From positions 1-29,300 of the forward strand of contig JAPEVF010000580.1 of NCBI GenBank assembly GCA_029747585.1: DNA of 29,300 bases, given 5' to 3'. The stretch's first letter is position 1. Every line of letters starts with the position of its first letter. This document shows positions 1 through 10,429 of this stretch, one piece after another. Under the pieces are notes generated by a model. The model worked only from the letters and a program-made list of their open reading frames with translations, did no database searches and was not told the origin of the DNA. Source of the DNA: Pleurotus djamor (lineage: Eukaryota; Basidiomycota; Agaricomycetes; Agaricales; Pleurotaceae). The translations under genes were made by a program, and so were the position numbers.

Positions 1-164
1 GCTTTCGTTCTCAGTCGGTTGGTTCGCCTAACAACAGTAACCCCGGTTCATCTACGCTGGAGTACCTCGACTACGAACTGGAAGCAGCTCTGATCATGGC
101 GACCCCCAAGGACCGGGGTGTCGAATGCCCGGATGAGGGTTGTCAAATTAAATTCGCATTGTAG
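1..164 (+). CDS. possible 3'-terminal exon of an unidentified gene (partial)
   Basis: One frame is open from the left edge (first full codon at 3) to a TAG at 162-164, giving 53 residues that end in CQIKFAL. The other two forward frames close within the first hundred bases. The stretch is rich in Ser, Asn and Gly at first, then acidic and hydrophobic (EYLDYELEAALIMATPKDRG). I do not recognise the family. The gene would start outside the window. An open frame of this length could be chance, so this is only a candidate last exon. Confidence 0.4.
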   Translation, partial: FRSQSVGSPNNSNPGSSTLEYLDYELEAALIMATPKDRGVECPDEGCQIKFAL

Positions 165-1411
165 TCGCCTCCTTCACGTCCATTCTCTGGCTGAACCACT
201 GAATACGTGCGAGGTGACCTCCTCCATAATTTGTTGTTATGTTATCAAAAGAGGTTTCCATTATCGATGCTGCAATGGTGCCTTCTAGATAGTGGTATCA
301 CGAAAAACCGATCTCACCGCAATTTCAGTCATCACACTGGCTTATTCTCGCATTAACATCTCAATCAATACTGGTGTTACGCACGAGAATTCGTAGCTGA
401 TGCTCGTGAACGAGAAGGTTTGATTTATCACTGGTGAAGTGGCGTGCATTATACCACACTCGGGCGCGTTTTGTGGCGCGGGTTACTGCACTCGCACCAT
501 CTCTTCTGGAGAATCCTGCCGCCGTTACACTGTCTTGACAAACTTCCACTACGTGTTACCAGGCTCTTCTAGGAGGGAGAAGTGTAGCTATCAAGGCACG
601 AGCAGGCGTTGCACCTCCTTGGACGATCAGTTCGTTCAATTTCGCAAGTTTCCACCCCCACTTTACATAACCCTTTTGTTGATGGATGGGAAGCTTGATA
701 TGAATGTTTCCTGATATCTGGGTGTGTGTGCTTCGCCGTCGATGTGTAAACCTGATCGCAATCTCTACCGCTCCATCAGGATGGTTGAATGTGAATATGA
801 AAGATAACCAGAAACGAGCGTGGCGAAAGGTTCTCGGGATTCCTCTCTTGATTTCGTTGGTCAGAAGCTTCCAGGAAGCACCCGAACATACTGGTCTTGG
901 CTATCTACTTAAGTTGGATTTGGATGACAACTGGGATGTAGACGCGGAAGCAATAGTCGCTAGTTCACAGGCCCTACCTCCCACTTGGCTTGAGTCGCCA
1001 CGCAGTCGAACCTCCCACCCGATTTCAACTCTCGCAGGAAACAATGAGAGGGCTATGAATGAGCTCAGACGAACTTGGTGCCAGCTCGATTATTGGTACC
1101 CTTATTGACGCGAAATATTAGAGGTTGCCAAAATCAGGGGCTAACCCCTGTTATCTAGGCCCCGGTGCAATATGTCGTCGTAGTTTTTGCTGTGATAAAC
1201 ATCACCATGCACAACAGCCTTGCAATAGGCTCTCCATCGTCGTGGTTGGAGATGAAAGGCACGGAAAATTGGAGTGTTGCTATCTCCGCTTGGCCTCAGG
1301 ACGCCTCGAAAACCGACCCTGATCGAAAAATGTCAGCCCGTCATCGCCATCACCGCCCGCTGAGGATGTCCACCGCTGACCCTCTACGAGCTCCCTTGCT
1401 TTTGCGACACC
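165..1411. other. intergenic stretch with no recognised gene
   Basis: No family was recognised on either strand. The longest ATG-initiated frame is 704-1108 (+, 134 codons), containing a Trp-rich stretch ending in WCQLDYWYPY. It has no clear start context, no homology I can name and no convincing splice partners, so I do not call it a gene. The region probably holds the 3' flank of the left-edge gene and the promoter of the Ser/Gly-rich gene at 1412. Confidence 0.5.
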
Positions 1412-2624
1412 ATGTTCATCCCATTTCTTTCCTCTTTCTCCGGTTCGAACCGACGGGATACTCTAGAAAAGCGAAGAGGGGGTGGAGGAGCTGGACGCGG
1501 TAGTGTCAGTAGTAGCAGCAGTCGTATGATTAGATTTTTTTTCTCCTTTTGATTCTTTTCTTACTGATCGCATGCCGTTCTCCAGGAGGAAGCTCTTCGT
1601 CTTCATCTGGAAGTCGGTCATCTAGCTCTTCGAGTTCTTCGAGTGGTGGGAGAACTACCTCTAGTTCATCAACTTCGCGAGGCAGCCGTTCCTCTGGTTT
1701 CGGCTCTAGTTCAAGTTCTACCTCGTCCACAAGAAAATCGTCACCTATCTCCTACTCCGGCTCATCTCGATCCTCTACTTCATACGGTGGCGGAGGGGGA
1801 AGATCTAACACTGTCCCTGCTGGACAACCTTTTGCGGGGCGTATCCTGGGCGGAGGAACGCGCTCTCAGGTGTTTGGAACTCGGTGAGATCCTCCATATA
1901 TCCGTTCCGTATCGGTGATGGCTGAGATGGCTTTCGCAGTGCCTATGGGAGTGGGTACCCTGGACTATCAGGCCGAGGGACAGCGGGAAGAAGCTTCCCC
2001 TTCTATTTCTGGCCTGTCGTTTGGGGTGGTACCGCGGGTGCTGGAGCGGGTGCATATCTTCATGCAAGCGAGGTATGTTCAGTCTTCTCTCCATTCTCTC
2101 TGGCGTATTGACGAAATCCTCAGTATGGCAATACGGACAACACCACACGTCCAGGAGGACCACTATACACGGCCTCATTCCAAGCAAATTCCGTTGATGC
2201 ATCTGTCTTTCGTATAATGGGCGACAACAGTTCAGTAACCTCGCTTGTGACTGATCTCGCGACAAACTGTTCTTCTTACCTTTCGTCTTCGACACCACCA
2301 ACGCCAAGCCCGTTCAATGCCTCAGATGTTCCAAAACCTGAACAAGCCATTCAGTATTACCGCGCCTCGACAATGGCCCTTACGTTGGATGGATATAATA
2401 ATACCGCGGTGTATCAAGATGAAGGAGCAACAGACGTTGCTCTTCCCAGTATTGTTATTAACACGAGTGCCGTAGATGGAATGTTGTTGGTTTGCTTGAA
2501 CGAGACCATTGGGCTCGCGGTCCCGTTGGTCGATGGATCGAGCGCGCTGCCTCACGTTCATAGCGGTGTTCTCTTTTCGCTAGGCGTGCTTTGGGCTTTC
2601 AGGATAGCCTTTGGGTGGGTATAG
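1412..2624 (+). CDS. Ser/Gly-rich basidiomycete family protein, probably surface or membrane associated
   Basis: Four exons: 1412-1523, 1586-1883, 1940-2072 and 2124-2624, with GT-AG introns of 62, 56 and 51 nt, giving 347 residues. The N-terminus has a Gly-rich segment after a dibasic LEKRRGG site that could be a Kex2-type cut, but no classical signal peptide. A long Ser/Arg/Gly tract follows, then a conserved-looking core: PAGQPFAGR, GGGTRSQVFGTR, AYGSGYPGL, and the hydrophobic FPFYFWPVVWGG. A region with several N-glycosylation sequons (NSS, NCS, NAS, NTS) comes next, and the end is hydrophobic (GVLFSLGVLWAFRIAF), perhaps a membrane segment or GPI signal. From memory this resembles uncharacterised Agaricomycete proteins; the function is unknown. 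Splice choices are supported by continuity of the core motifs across junctions. The exact start ATG is less certain. Confidence 0.8.
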
Positions 2625-3000
2625 GCCACCTGGCTACGTATGTATTTATTCCGTGACTACGTCGCGACGTCCATTCTTTTTTATTATCAATCTTGCGCGA
2701 TTAAATGTTGCCATTCCCTTCTTTGTACACCCAAACGGACCTTATAACCATGATACTTGAAAAATATATGTACAGAGTCTACGTACTGCTACACAGCTTC
2801 GACTCGAATCTTTTGCTCTGGATTCTTTCAAAATTAGGGCATCTGAGATTTAGGGAGTTGACAGGGGCTACTAAGACCACGTGTCGTGGTCACTTTAAGC
2901 CAAGCGCCCATCACCATGCCCTGCCCACCACGGTCGACCACTGCTCTGAGTAGCCCCTTGTTGCCAATATCATCGTTTCCCAACAATCTTACTCTTGAAT
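2625..3000. other. spacer between the Ser/Gly-rich gene and the CDK8 gene
   Basis: No coding frame is supported here. The stretch holds the 3' flank of the preceding gene, with AT-rich sequence around 2640-2700, and the promoter side of the kinase gene. No in-frame ATG precedes 3001. Confidence 0.5.
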
Positions 3001-4557
3001 ATGATGGAAGAATGGTCCCATGGCTTTCTGCAAAGCGACCCCATGCGAATGTATCGCGCAAAGCGCGACAATTCCCATCGAACGGTTCAATCAAAGTATC
3101 ATATCATCGGTTTCATTTCGTCAGGAACCTACGGCCGCGTATACAAGGCCCAGAGCCTTGGAGAAGACGCTAAAATTCATGCCATCAAAAAGTTCAAACC
3201 CGACAAGGAAGGGGATGTCGTGACATACACTGGGATCAGCCAAAGTGCTATCCGAGAAATCGCGGTGAGACTGGCTGGGCGGCAAGGTCTTTTCGCGTGC
3301 TGACCAGTTCAGCTGAATAGGGAAATAGAACATGATAACATAGTCGCGCTGAAGGAGGTCATTCTCGAAGACAAGGCTATCTATATGGTCTTTGACTATG
3401 CTGAACATGATTTCTTGGTGCGTTTCACCCGCACATGCTCACTTCGCGCGAAACTCACGAAGGGGCGTAGCAAGTCATTCATCATCATTCTCAGACGCTA
3501 CGGAACAACATCTCTATCGCTGTCCTCAAATCACTGATATACCAACTTTTCAACGGCCTTGTTTACCTTCATTCATGCCACATTCTTCACCGTGATCTCA
3601 AACCCGCTAATATCCTCATCACGGCATCTGGTGTCGTCAAAATTGGTGATTTAGGTCTAGCCCGACTGATTTACCAGCCGCTCCAACCTCTGTTCGCGGG
3701 AGACAAGGTCGTGGTGACGATTTGGTACCGTGCACCTGAGCTTTTGATGGGAGCGAAGCACTATAACAAGGCCATCGATTGCTGGGCGGTTGGATGTGTC
3801 ATGGCAGAACTGGCTGGTTTACGACCAATTTTCAAAGGTGAAGAGGCGAAATTAGACTCTAAGAAGAATGTTCCCTTCCAGCGGGACCAGCTGCTTCGTA
3901 TTTTCGAAGTCCTTGGAACACCTAAAGGTAATATCCTCCCTTTTCTCTGCTAATGCGTCTGCGCTCATCCCCATCACCCACAGAGAGTGACTGGAAGGAT
4001 ATGGTTCATATGCCTGAATATGCAAATATGAAACGGCTCGACCAGTGAGTTGCGATTCCTTCATGATTTCGTCCATGATGAGGCTGATGATGCCCAGGTA
4101 TAAAGGTCACCTCAGTGAATGGTCGATGTCACGACTTCGTAGTCGCAACGGCCATGAGCTCCTCGCCGAGCTCTTCCAATATGATCCAGATAAACGACTG
4201 ACGGCGCGTGCGGCCCTGGACCATGCATGGTTCGCGGAAGACCCGAAGCCGACATGGAAGTAAGTGCTCTGCACCTTCCACACGCGGGCATTGACGACCT
4301 TCGCTTTCGTGACATCTAGCGCCTTTCAGTCAATCGCAGCCCACCAAATACCTCCGCCGCGTCGAATTACTCAGGACGATGCTCCCTCCATGGTACCGAT
4401 GGCTTCACAACAGGCGCACGCAGGTCATGCTCAAGCGAATGCGTTCCAATCGCAGTCTAAACCTGGAAGCTCTGCTAGCTTCGCCAGTCTCAGTGGGGGA
4501 GGTCAGTACCAAGGGGGAGGAAACGGTTCCAGTCGCAAGAAGGCTAGGATGGGATGA
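3001..4557 (+). CDS. SSN3: Mediator cyclin-dependent kinase CDK8/Ssn3 (Srb10)
   Basis: Six exons: 3001-3264, 3313-3417, 3471-3927, 3984-4044, 4098-4259 and 4320-4557, giving 428 residues. The kinase partners cyclin C in the CDK8 module of Mediator and phosphorylates transcription factors and the RNA polymerase II machinery in the nucleus. Visible motifs are the Gly-loop [11 protein letters not shown] (about 41-50), the ATP lysine in AIKKF (K63), SQSAIREIA in place of [15 protein letters not shown] (catalytic D165), and a DLG metal motif (D183) where most kinases have [17 protein letters not shown] follows in the activation segment. DLG/DMG and the long insert near the [14 protein letters not shown] segment are typical of CDK8 rather than cell-cycle CDKs. 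The C-terminal tail after about residue 350 is Gln/Ala/Ser/Gly-rich and ends in basic residues, possibly a nuclear signal. ATG 3001 or 3004 could be the start. Confidence 0.95.
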
Positions 4558-6055
4558 CGTACCAGACGGATGTGAGGATGTCACATAGCATGATATTGAA
4601 TTGTACCTTCATCGTACTGGGGATCGCCATCAGTGCGATTCAACTGCAAGCCCACCCACGACCCCACTCATTGGGTACATTTGCCTACATTGCTCTGATG
4701 ACGGCTTCTCCAAGGCACATGTGTTCCGGTCAGGACCCATGTGGATTATGGAGGCCAAAGGAAGCTTGGTACCTGGCTCAAGTCGAAGGCGACATCATGA
4801 GTTCTATTCGCGCGTTAAGGCTCTTTGTGAAGTTCACGAGAGGGTTATAAATGGAGAAATGGTATGTGCATACGACACACTCAAGCGCAAATGTTGACAT
4901 GTTCATTTTTGCAACTTCAAGATCATCTCTTATTCATCCTTGAGGGATCATTATATGCCCCAGTTATCTTCGTTGACGACGAAAATTTGTGCGGATGCTG
5001 TGCGTCCAGCTTCATCCTCATTCTGCAACTTCTAGACATTGATGATCTAGTGCTCCTAGGTTTGCTATCAATCAGTGGTATCTGCCCATTTTAATGACAC
5101 ACGACACTAGCACTGGGCCACCATGTGATCATCTACCAGTCCTCGGCAACCAAAGGTAGCCTGTTAAATGTTTCCCTCCGGAGGCACCAGCCCTGCATGA
5201 TGTATCTTGGTACACCATCTTTCTAGCGAGTCATTCAGGGAAGCTGATAGCGATAGGTTATAAACCCGATCGCTGTCGTGTGCTTCTAGTTGATGTCCTG
5301 GTATGTCTTCTTTTAGAGGTTTCAGAGGTTTCAGTGTTCATATCGTCCCTTCTTAGTCGTTCTGTCAAACGACCATATGCATCGGAAGGGCCGTTATGTC
5401 CTATCAGCGAAGGCTTAAACGGCTACTACTAGCTGAAAGACAACAGATTATGGCAAGAAGATTGCCTCCAACATATTCCCTTGGTATGTCAAACGGAGGC
5501 ATTACATTCCGAGAATAAATACCCTTCAAGTCGCGGAGGAACTGTTTTCCGCTGTCCCCATAATGTGCGTCGAAGTCAGCTTCATTCTTGTGTTCTACAC
5601 GCACATAGGTTTATAGTACTACAGGCACACGCGATACCAGCCGCATGGCATTATATTCGCCATGCTTTTCCTCGCAGATGTCTTTGGTCGGCTTTCTCGC
5701 CGTAGTCCTCGGTGAGAGTCGCTGCACTCAGCCATTCCTGCATATCAGCATATGGTTCTAGCCCGCATGACAACATCAACGCCTATCTTCATTGTCAAAG
5801 GAAAGTATGGCTTGGGCCTGCAATGGTTCCGCATGTGCTGGCTTTCTGGCTTAGACTCAGGATCTAGCGTATGTGGCTCGCGAGGTACGGTGTTCAAGAG
5901 AAGTACGAACACCGATTACTGAGAATTATGACCCACATGGGCTTCCTTGCCACCTTTTTCGACTGGTATAAAACCCATTCCTTTGCGATGGCAGAGCGTC
6001 AGACAACTATCGGTCTCTCCTCTGTTCCATCTCGCCTTCGCTTCTCAATTCCACA
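4558..6055. other. 1.5 kb without a recognised gene; ends in the protease promoter
   Basis: Only short frames are present. The longest are 4601-4897 (+, begins with TTG), 4864-5094 (+), 5404-5604 (-, begins with GTG, contains NEADFDAHYGDSG) and 5871-6146 (+). None shows a family motif, and none could be joined by clear splice sites into a longer product. Decayed genes cannot be excluded. The last 100 bases hold the TATA box and 5' leader of the metalloprotease gene. Confidence 0.5.
5967..5973 (+). promoter_or_regulatory. TATA box of the metalloprotease gene
   Basis: A TATAAAA match lies 83 bases before the protease ATG at 6056. A pyrimidine-rich, CT-repeat-like leader (tctctcctctgttcc) lies between it and the ATG, a common layout for strongly expressed fungal secreted-enzyme genes. 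The assignment is from position and sequence only. Confidence 0.55.
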
Positions 6056-8332
6056 ATGGTCGCCTTCAACAAGTTCTTCACAACTGTTTTCCTCGCTGTC
6101 GCCTACGCTTCGGTTTCCTCTGCCGTTCCTTACGATGCAAGCATGAAGCACGCTACCCATCGTGTTAGAGAAGTCGGCCGTGGTTTGAAGGTTGAGGCCT
6201 ACCATCCCGCGACTTCATACTCGGTAAGCTCTCTCCACCACTTCATATCTCACCGACTGATCACTCAATTTCACTTTGATGTAGACCTTTGGCGAAGGTG
6301 TCGAAGACGGACTTAACTTCAGAGCTTTTGGTGATCTGAAGTCGAAGACCCTGGCTGCCGTTCGTCAACGCCTCGGCGTCGACGAGCGCTCCATCGACTA
6401 TAAATCTGGATACTCTCAGAATTCTGGGTCTTACGGTTACGTCAAGCAGAAGCACAATGACATCCCCTTCGCCAATGCTGTTGCCAACGTCGCTTTCAAG
6501 GATAACAAGCTCGTTGCCTTTGGCTCCTCCTTTGTCAAGCCCAGTACGTCCTCCCCACTTCACATCACTAACAAAGCACTGATATTTACATTTTGCAGAG
6601 AACATCGCTGCCTCATCTCCTTCTCTTCCCCTTTCTCGAGCAATCTCAATTGCTGAGGCGGCTCTCAATGGCAAACACAACTCCTACCCACCTTCACTTG
6701 AATACTACGCGAAACCTGACGGCTCGGCTGCGCTCACCCACGTCATTCAGATCCAAAACGAGACGGAAGATACCTGGTTCGAAGCTTTTGTGGATGCTCA
6801 TACCGGGGATGTCCTCTCAGTCACTGACTTCGTTGCTGAGGCCTCNGGTTAGTCGGACTTTTTGATCTATTCAACTGAACCTCGCTAATCCATTTTATCC
6901 TTAGTACTACGTCCTTCCAATCGACCGCATGGTCGTCCCCGAANGGTCTTGAGACTGTTGAGGACCCTCAGAACTCTGTCGTGTCTCCTCTTGGATGGCA
7001 TAATGACGGCAAAATCGAGTCTAACAGCACAACGTAAGCATACTCGGTCACTTCCAGGCTAATCACCCCCCTGATTCACCTATCTTCAGTGGCAACAACG
7101 TCGTTGCCTATAAGGGATCGCAATCCTCCCTATCCACGCAAACCTCTGATGGACATAACTTCATCTATGAATTTGATGTCGCTCTCGAGCCCACCGCCGG
7201 ACAGAATCTCGATGTTGCCCGAACCAACGCCTTCTACGTATCGAACATGATTCACGATATCTCCTACTTGTACGGCTTTACCGAGAAGGCTTTCAACTTC
7301 CAGAACGACAACTTCGATAACGAAGGAAAGGGCAACGACAGGGTCCTGATGAGCGTTCAGGATGCTTCCGGTACGAACAACGCGAACTTCGCTACCCCGG
7401 CCGAGTGAGTTATCGTTGCTTCAGTGGCCTCGGACTTCCTCGCTGACCATTGGTTACACAGTGGTCAATCTGGTCGCTGCCGCATGTACTTGTGGACCAT
7501 GACCACGCCTCGTCGCGATGGTTCTCTCGAAAATGACATCATCGCCCATGAACTCACTCACGGTCTTACCAACCGAATGACCGGTGGTGGCACTGGTCGA
7601 TGCCTGCAGACCACTGAAGCTGGTGGTATGGGTGAGGGATGGAGCGACGCATTCGCTGAGTAAGTCGCTTCGTCCTATCCTAATCTGTCTTCAACTCAAC
7701 TCGATCTTTACAGTTGGCTCTGGCAGAAGGATGGCGAGATCAAGGACTACAAACTCGGTTGGTATGTCTACAAGCCAGAGGGTATCCGCAAGTACCCGTA
7801 CTCCACTGACCCGTATGTTCATCCTATCTCCCTTCCCTCATAAGCTGAACTCTGCTCAAGGGCCGTCAACCCCTTGAAGTACTCCAATGTCAAGGGGAAC
7901 TATGCCGTACACAGCATCGGTGAAGTCTGGGCCAACATGCTGCACAATGTCCACGCCGCTCTCGTCAAGGAGCACGGTTACTCTTCCACGGCTTTCACGA
8001 ACCCCAACGGTACGGAAGGTAATGTCGTCTTCATGAAGCTGTTTGTCGGGGCTTTAGCTCTTCAACCATGCAACCCAACTTGTGAGCCCGCCCCTCCATC
8101 TCTGCTTACGCCAGTACTCATCAATTGCGTGATTGATACAGTCGTTCAAGCCCGTGATGCTTGGTTCCAAGCAGACAAAGATTTGTATGACGGAATCCAC
8201 ACCTGCTTGATCTGGAAAGCATTCGCGAGCAAGGGCTTGGGTGTCAAGGCAGAGAAGTTCAACAACGACGAGACAATCCCGACTGAGTGCGGGGGCGAAA
8301 TCATCCTCAGCCCCGATGGTGGCTACCTCTAG
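6056..8332 (+). CDS. MEP: extracellular metalloproteinase, fungalysin family (peptidase M36)
   Basis: Nine exons: 6056-6223, 6285-6543, 6599-6847, 6905-7033, 7090-7404, 7462-7659, 7714-7812, 7861-8081 and 8142-8332. If the two N bases (6846 and 6944) are ignored, the frame is continuous for 608 residues, the usual length for the family. A signal peptide is visible at residues 1-23 (ending VSSA). An inhibitory FTP-type propeptide follows to about residue 225. The mature zinc protease carries HELTHG (H402, E403, H406) and GGMGEGWSD, whose E431 is the third zinc ligand. Conserved PCNPTF and ARDAW motifs mark the C-terminal helical half. The enzyme is secreted and activated by propeptide removal, and digests extracellular protein for nutrition. 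Both Ns sit where one base too many is present, so they are probably sequencing artefacts rather than true frameshifts. Confidence 0.95.
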
Positions 8333-8731
8333 ATTCGCTTCTTTTTGATAACGTATAGGAATCTACGCTTGTCCNTTTTTTATCTCATTCGCGCAATTGT
8401 AACACTAGGCAATTCTTTATACAAGTATTTGACTCGAAGGCTCCCTTCGTTGCTTCTTTTTTACTCGGATACTTGGATCTGCAAAGGATCTTTTCGGTAT
8501 TTCCAACACTCACCATTTGTCGTGGAGGTTTTGGCGAACCCTTCCAGATCAAACAAATACACATTTGTTCTCATCGTTGAGAACATCTACCGCACCGGGC
8601 TGATACTGCCGTTGAAATTTCTGATGCAAAATCAGCGTTCCTTCGTACATGACTCCGAGATGGTTGCCTAGGTCGACTTCTGCTCCGGTTTTATCTGAGC
8701 GACACACGAACCTATCTCCAGTCCTAAAGCC
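8333..8731. other. spacer after the protease gene
   Basis: The stretch is AT-rich 3' flank with a single N at 8375 beside a T run. Weak open frames occur at 8345-8671 (+) and 8549-8737 (-, 62 codons, no motif recognised). No gene is supported. Confidence 0.5.
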
Positions 8732-10366
8732 ATGCAACAGCTCCTTCAGATCCAGGAGTTCAACGCGATTCTAAGTAGGCATGCCACTCGCAGCTCTTTG
8801 GGCTCGCATTCTGTCAATGGTTGCGTCGACTCTCATGCCGTGATCTCTGTGGGGAAGAAGACGATGGAAGAGCTGGAGAACATTGACCTTCGCCGGCAGC
8901 TAGCAATGGTCGGACGGTCCTTTCCTCACAGCAATGAAACCCGGAAGAAGGACATGCCAGAAAAGTATCTACTGTTGTTGGAATTGACGCAGTATGTTCC
9001 TCACGCAACTACTTCACCCTCTTAACGTTCTAAACTCTTGACCTAGCCCAAATCCACGGTACCCGCTTGCCGTTCAGCGGCATGCCCTCAACATTTTAGT
9101 GACACAGATGTACCTAGGCCACACGCAAATCCTAGCAGATGCTCTTGTCTGTATGCCTCCGCCAGATATCAAGAAGCTTCTCGCACGGCTAATTCAACCC
9201 CATGACCCCAACCGTGAAGAATTGCCCGGATACACTCTGCTTGATGATTTTGACTTCAATGCTCCCAACCTCACGCACTTGATCACGTTTCTCACCCATG
9301 CCGCTCTCCTCAGCCCGCACCATTGCTATGCGCTGTTTCAAGGTGGAATGATGGACTTGCTTCTATGCATCCATATCTACACGCCTCCGAATTCGGTCTA
9401 TGGAGAATGCGTGCGGGAGGCTTGTCGGAGGTTGGCTCCCTGCTTTGATGAATCACGCTGCGAGGAATTTCGAGAACATCCGTTTTATGCCCTAGCGATA
9501 TCCGGTGACATACAATCAAGGCAACTAGCCTTTGGGTCCTCTGGTGGCGAAGTCGACATTCCTCCTTATGAAGCCTGTGTCCTCCTCTCCGGTCGTAAGG
9601 AAGTCTGGTCTTCTATCCCCGACACAGTCCTCCATCGCGTCGCTGCCATTCAATCTATGTTGAAGGACACGATGAACTTGGAGTCTTGGGAGCTGTGGAC
9701 CGCTTTGGTTGATCTGTTAGAGTTTGTGGAGTAAGTCTTCTGTCTCAGATCAGATTCACATCGGCGATTTTCAACTTCATTGATCGTCGCTGTCTTCTCT
9801 GTAGTTGGGGGACGTTCGGAACCCAAGTGACGTCGACGAGCTTCTCGATCTTGTGCAAAGCTGAATGGCCAAGGCGTCAGGATGTTCTGTCGGAAATATA
9901 TGACAAGTATTTTACCGTGCTGGATCCACATCGTCGGTCAGACGTCCTTCGGTGCTTGGTGAAGATATCAAAGAAGCCCTTGTAAGTTGAACCATTGCTT
10001 CCTAGTCCTCATAAAAAGCTGATCCGTTACAGTGAACGACCAGATGATCCGAACGAACTTCATGATGACTTACAACGCCAACGAAAGCCCCGAAAGGCTA
10101 TCGTCCATCGCATGATCCCTCTCTTCTGCACCCTGGCGCTGAGCAATGAACAAAGTCGCAAAGATTTGATCAAGGCAGGCGTCGTTCAGCTCGTTCAGAC
10201 TATTGCGCATCCAGACATTTCATCTCCCTTCTTCGCTGAGGATGAAGAATATGATTTCTCCGAGACGTTGAGGTTCTGGGGGCTGTCAAGGAGAGATGAG
10301 ACTGCGGCTGAGAAGATCCATACTGCGGTAGAAGTATTTTCAGTTGTTGCTACTAATAGTTCGTAA
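8732..10366 (+). CDS. hypothetical basidiomycete protein, helical repeat-like
   Basis: Four exons: 8732-8991, 9047-9730, 9805-9981 and 10033-10366, giving 484 residues. The three introns (55, 74 and 51 nt) are GT-AG, and phases match at every junction. I do not recognise a named domain. The product looks cytosolic or nuclear: no signal peptide and no membrane segment. It contains many Leu-rich helical stretches (KYLLLLELT, ITFLTHAALLSP, VQLVQTIAHPDI), and the pattern suggests an armadillo-like helical fold, though no repeat could be aligned by eye. The start ATG at 8732 is the first in frame after the protease 3' flank. Continuity across three introns makes it a real gene; its function is unknown. 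Confidence 0.75.
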
Positions 10367-10429
10367 TTGGATCTGTTTGGTGTGACCCTCGATTATTTCC
10401 ATTTTCGTAGTTGAACACCTACCACGAAC

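Noticed and set aside
1441..1452. CGGTTCGAACCG palindrome resembling a tRNA B-box
   Set aside because: It lies in exon 1 of the Ser/Gly-rich gene, with no A-box and no cloverleaf around it.
1586..1730. Apparent microsatellite of tct/agt-type triplets
   Set aside because: It is coding sequence for a Ser tract with mixed synonymous codons, not a uniform DNA repeat.
1780..2307. A 175-codon minus-strand frame
   Set aside because: It is antisense to exons 2-4 of the Ser/Gly-rich gene and crosses two of its introns; the sense exons show coherent protein motifs and the antisense frame none.
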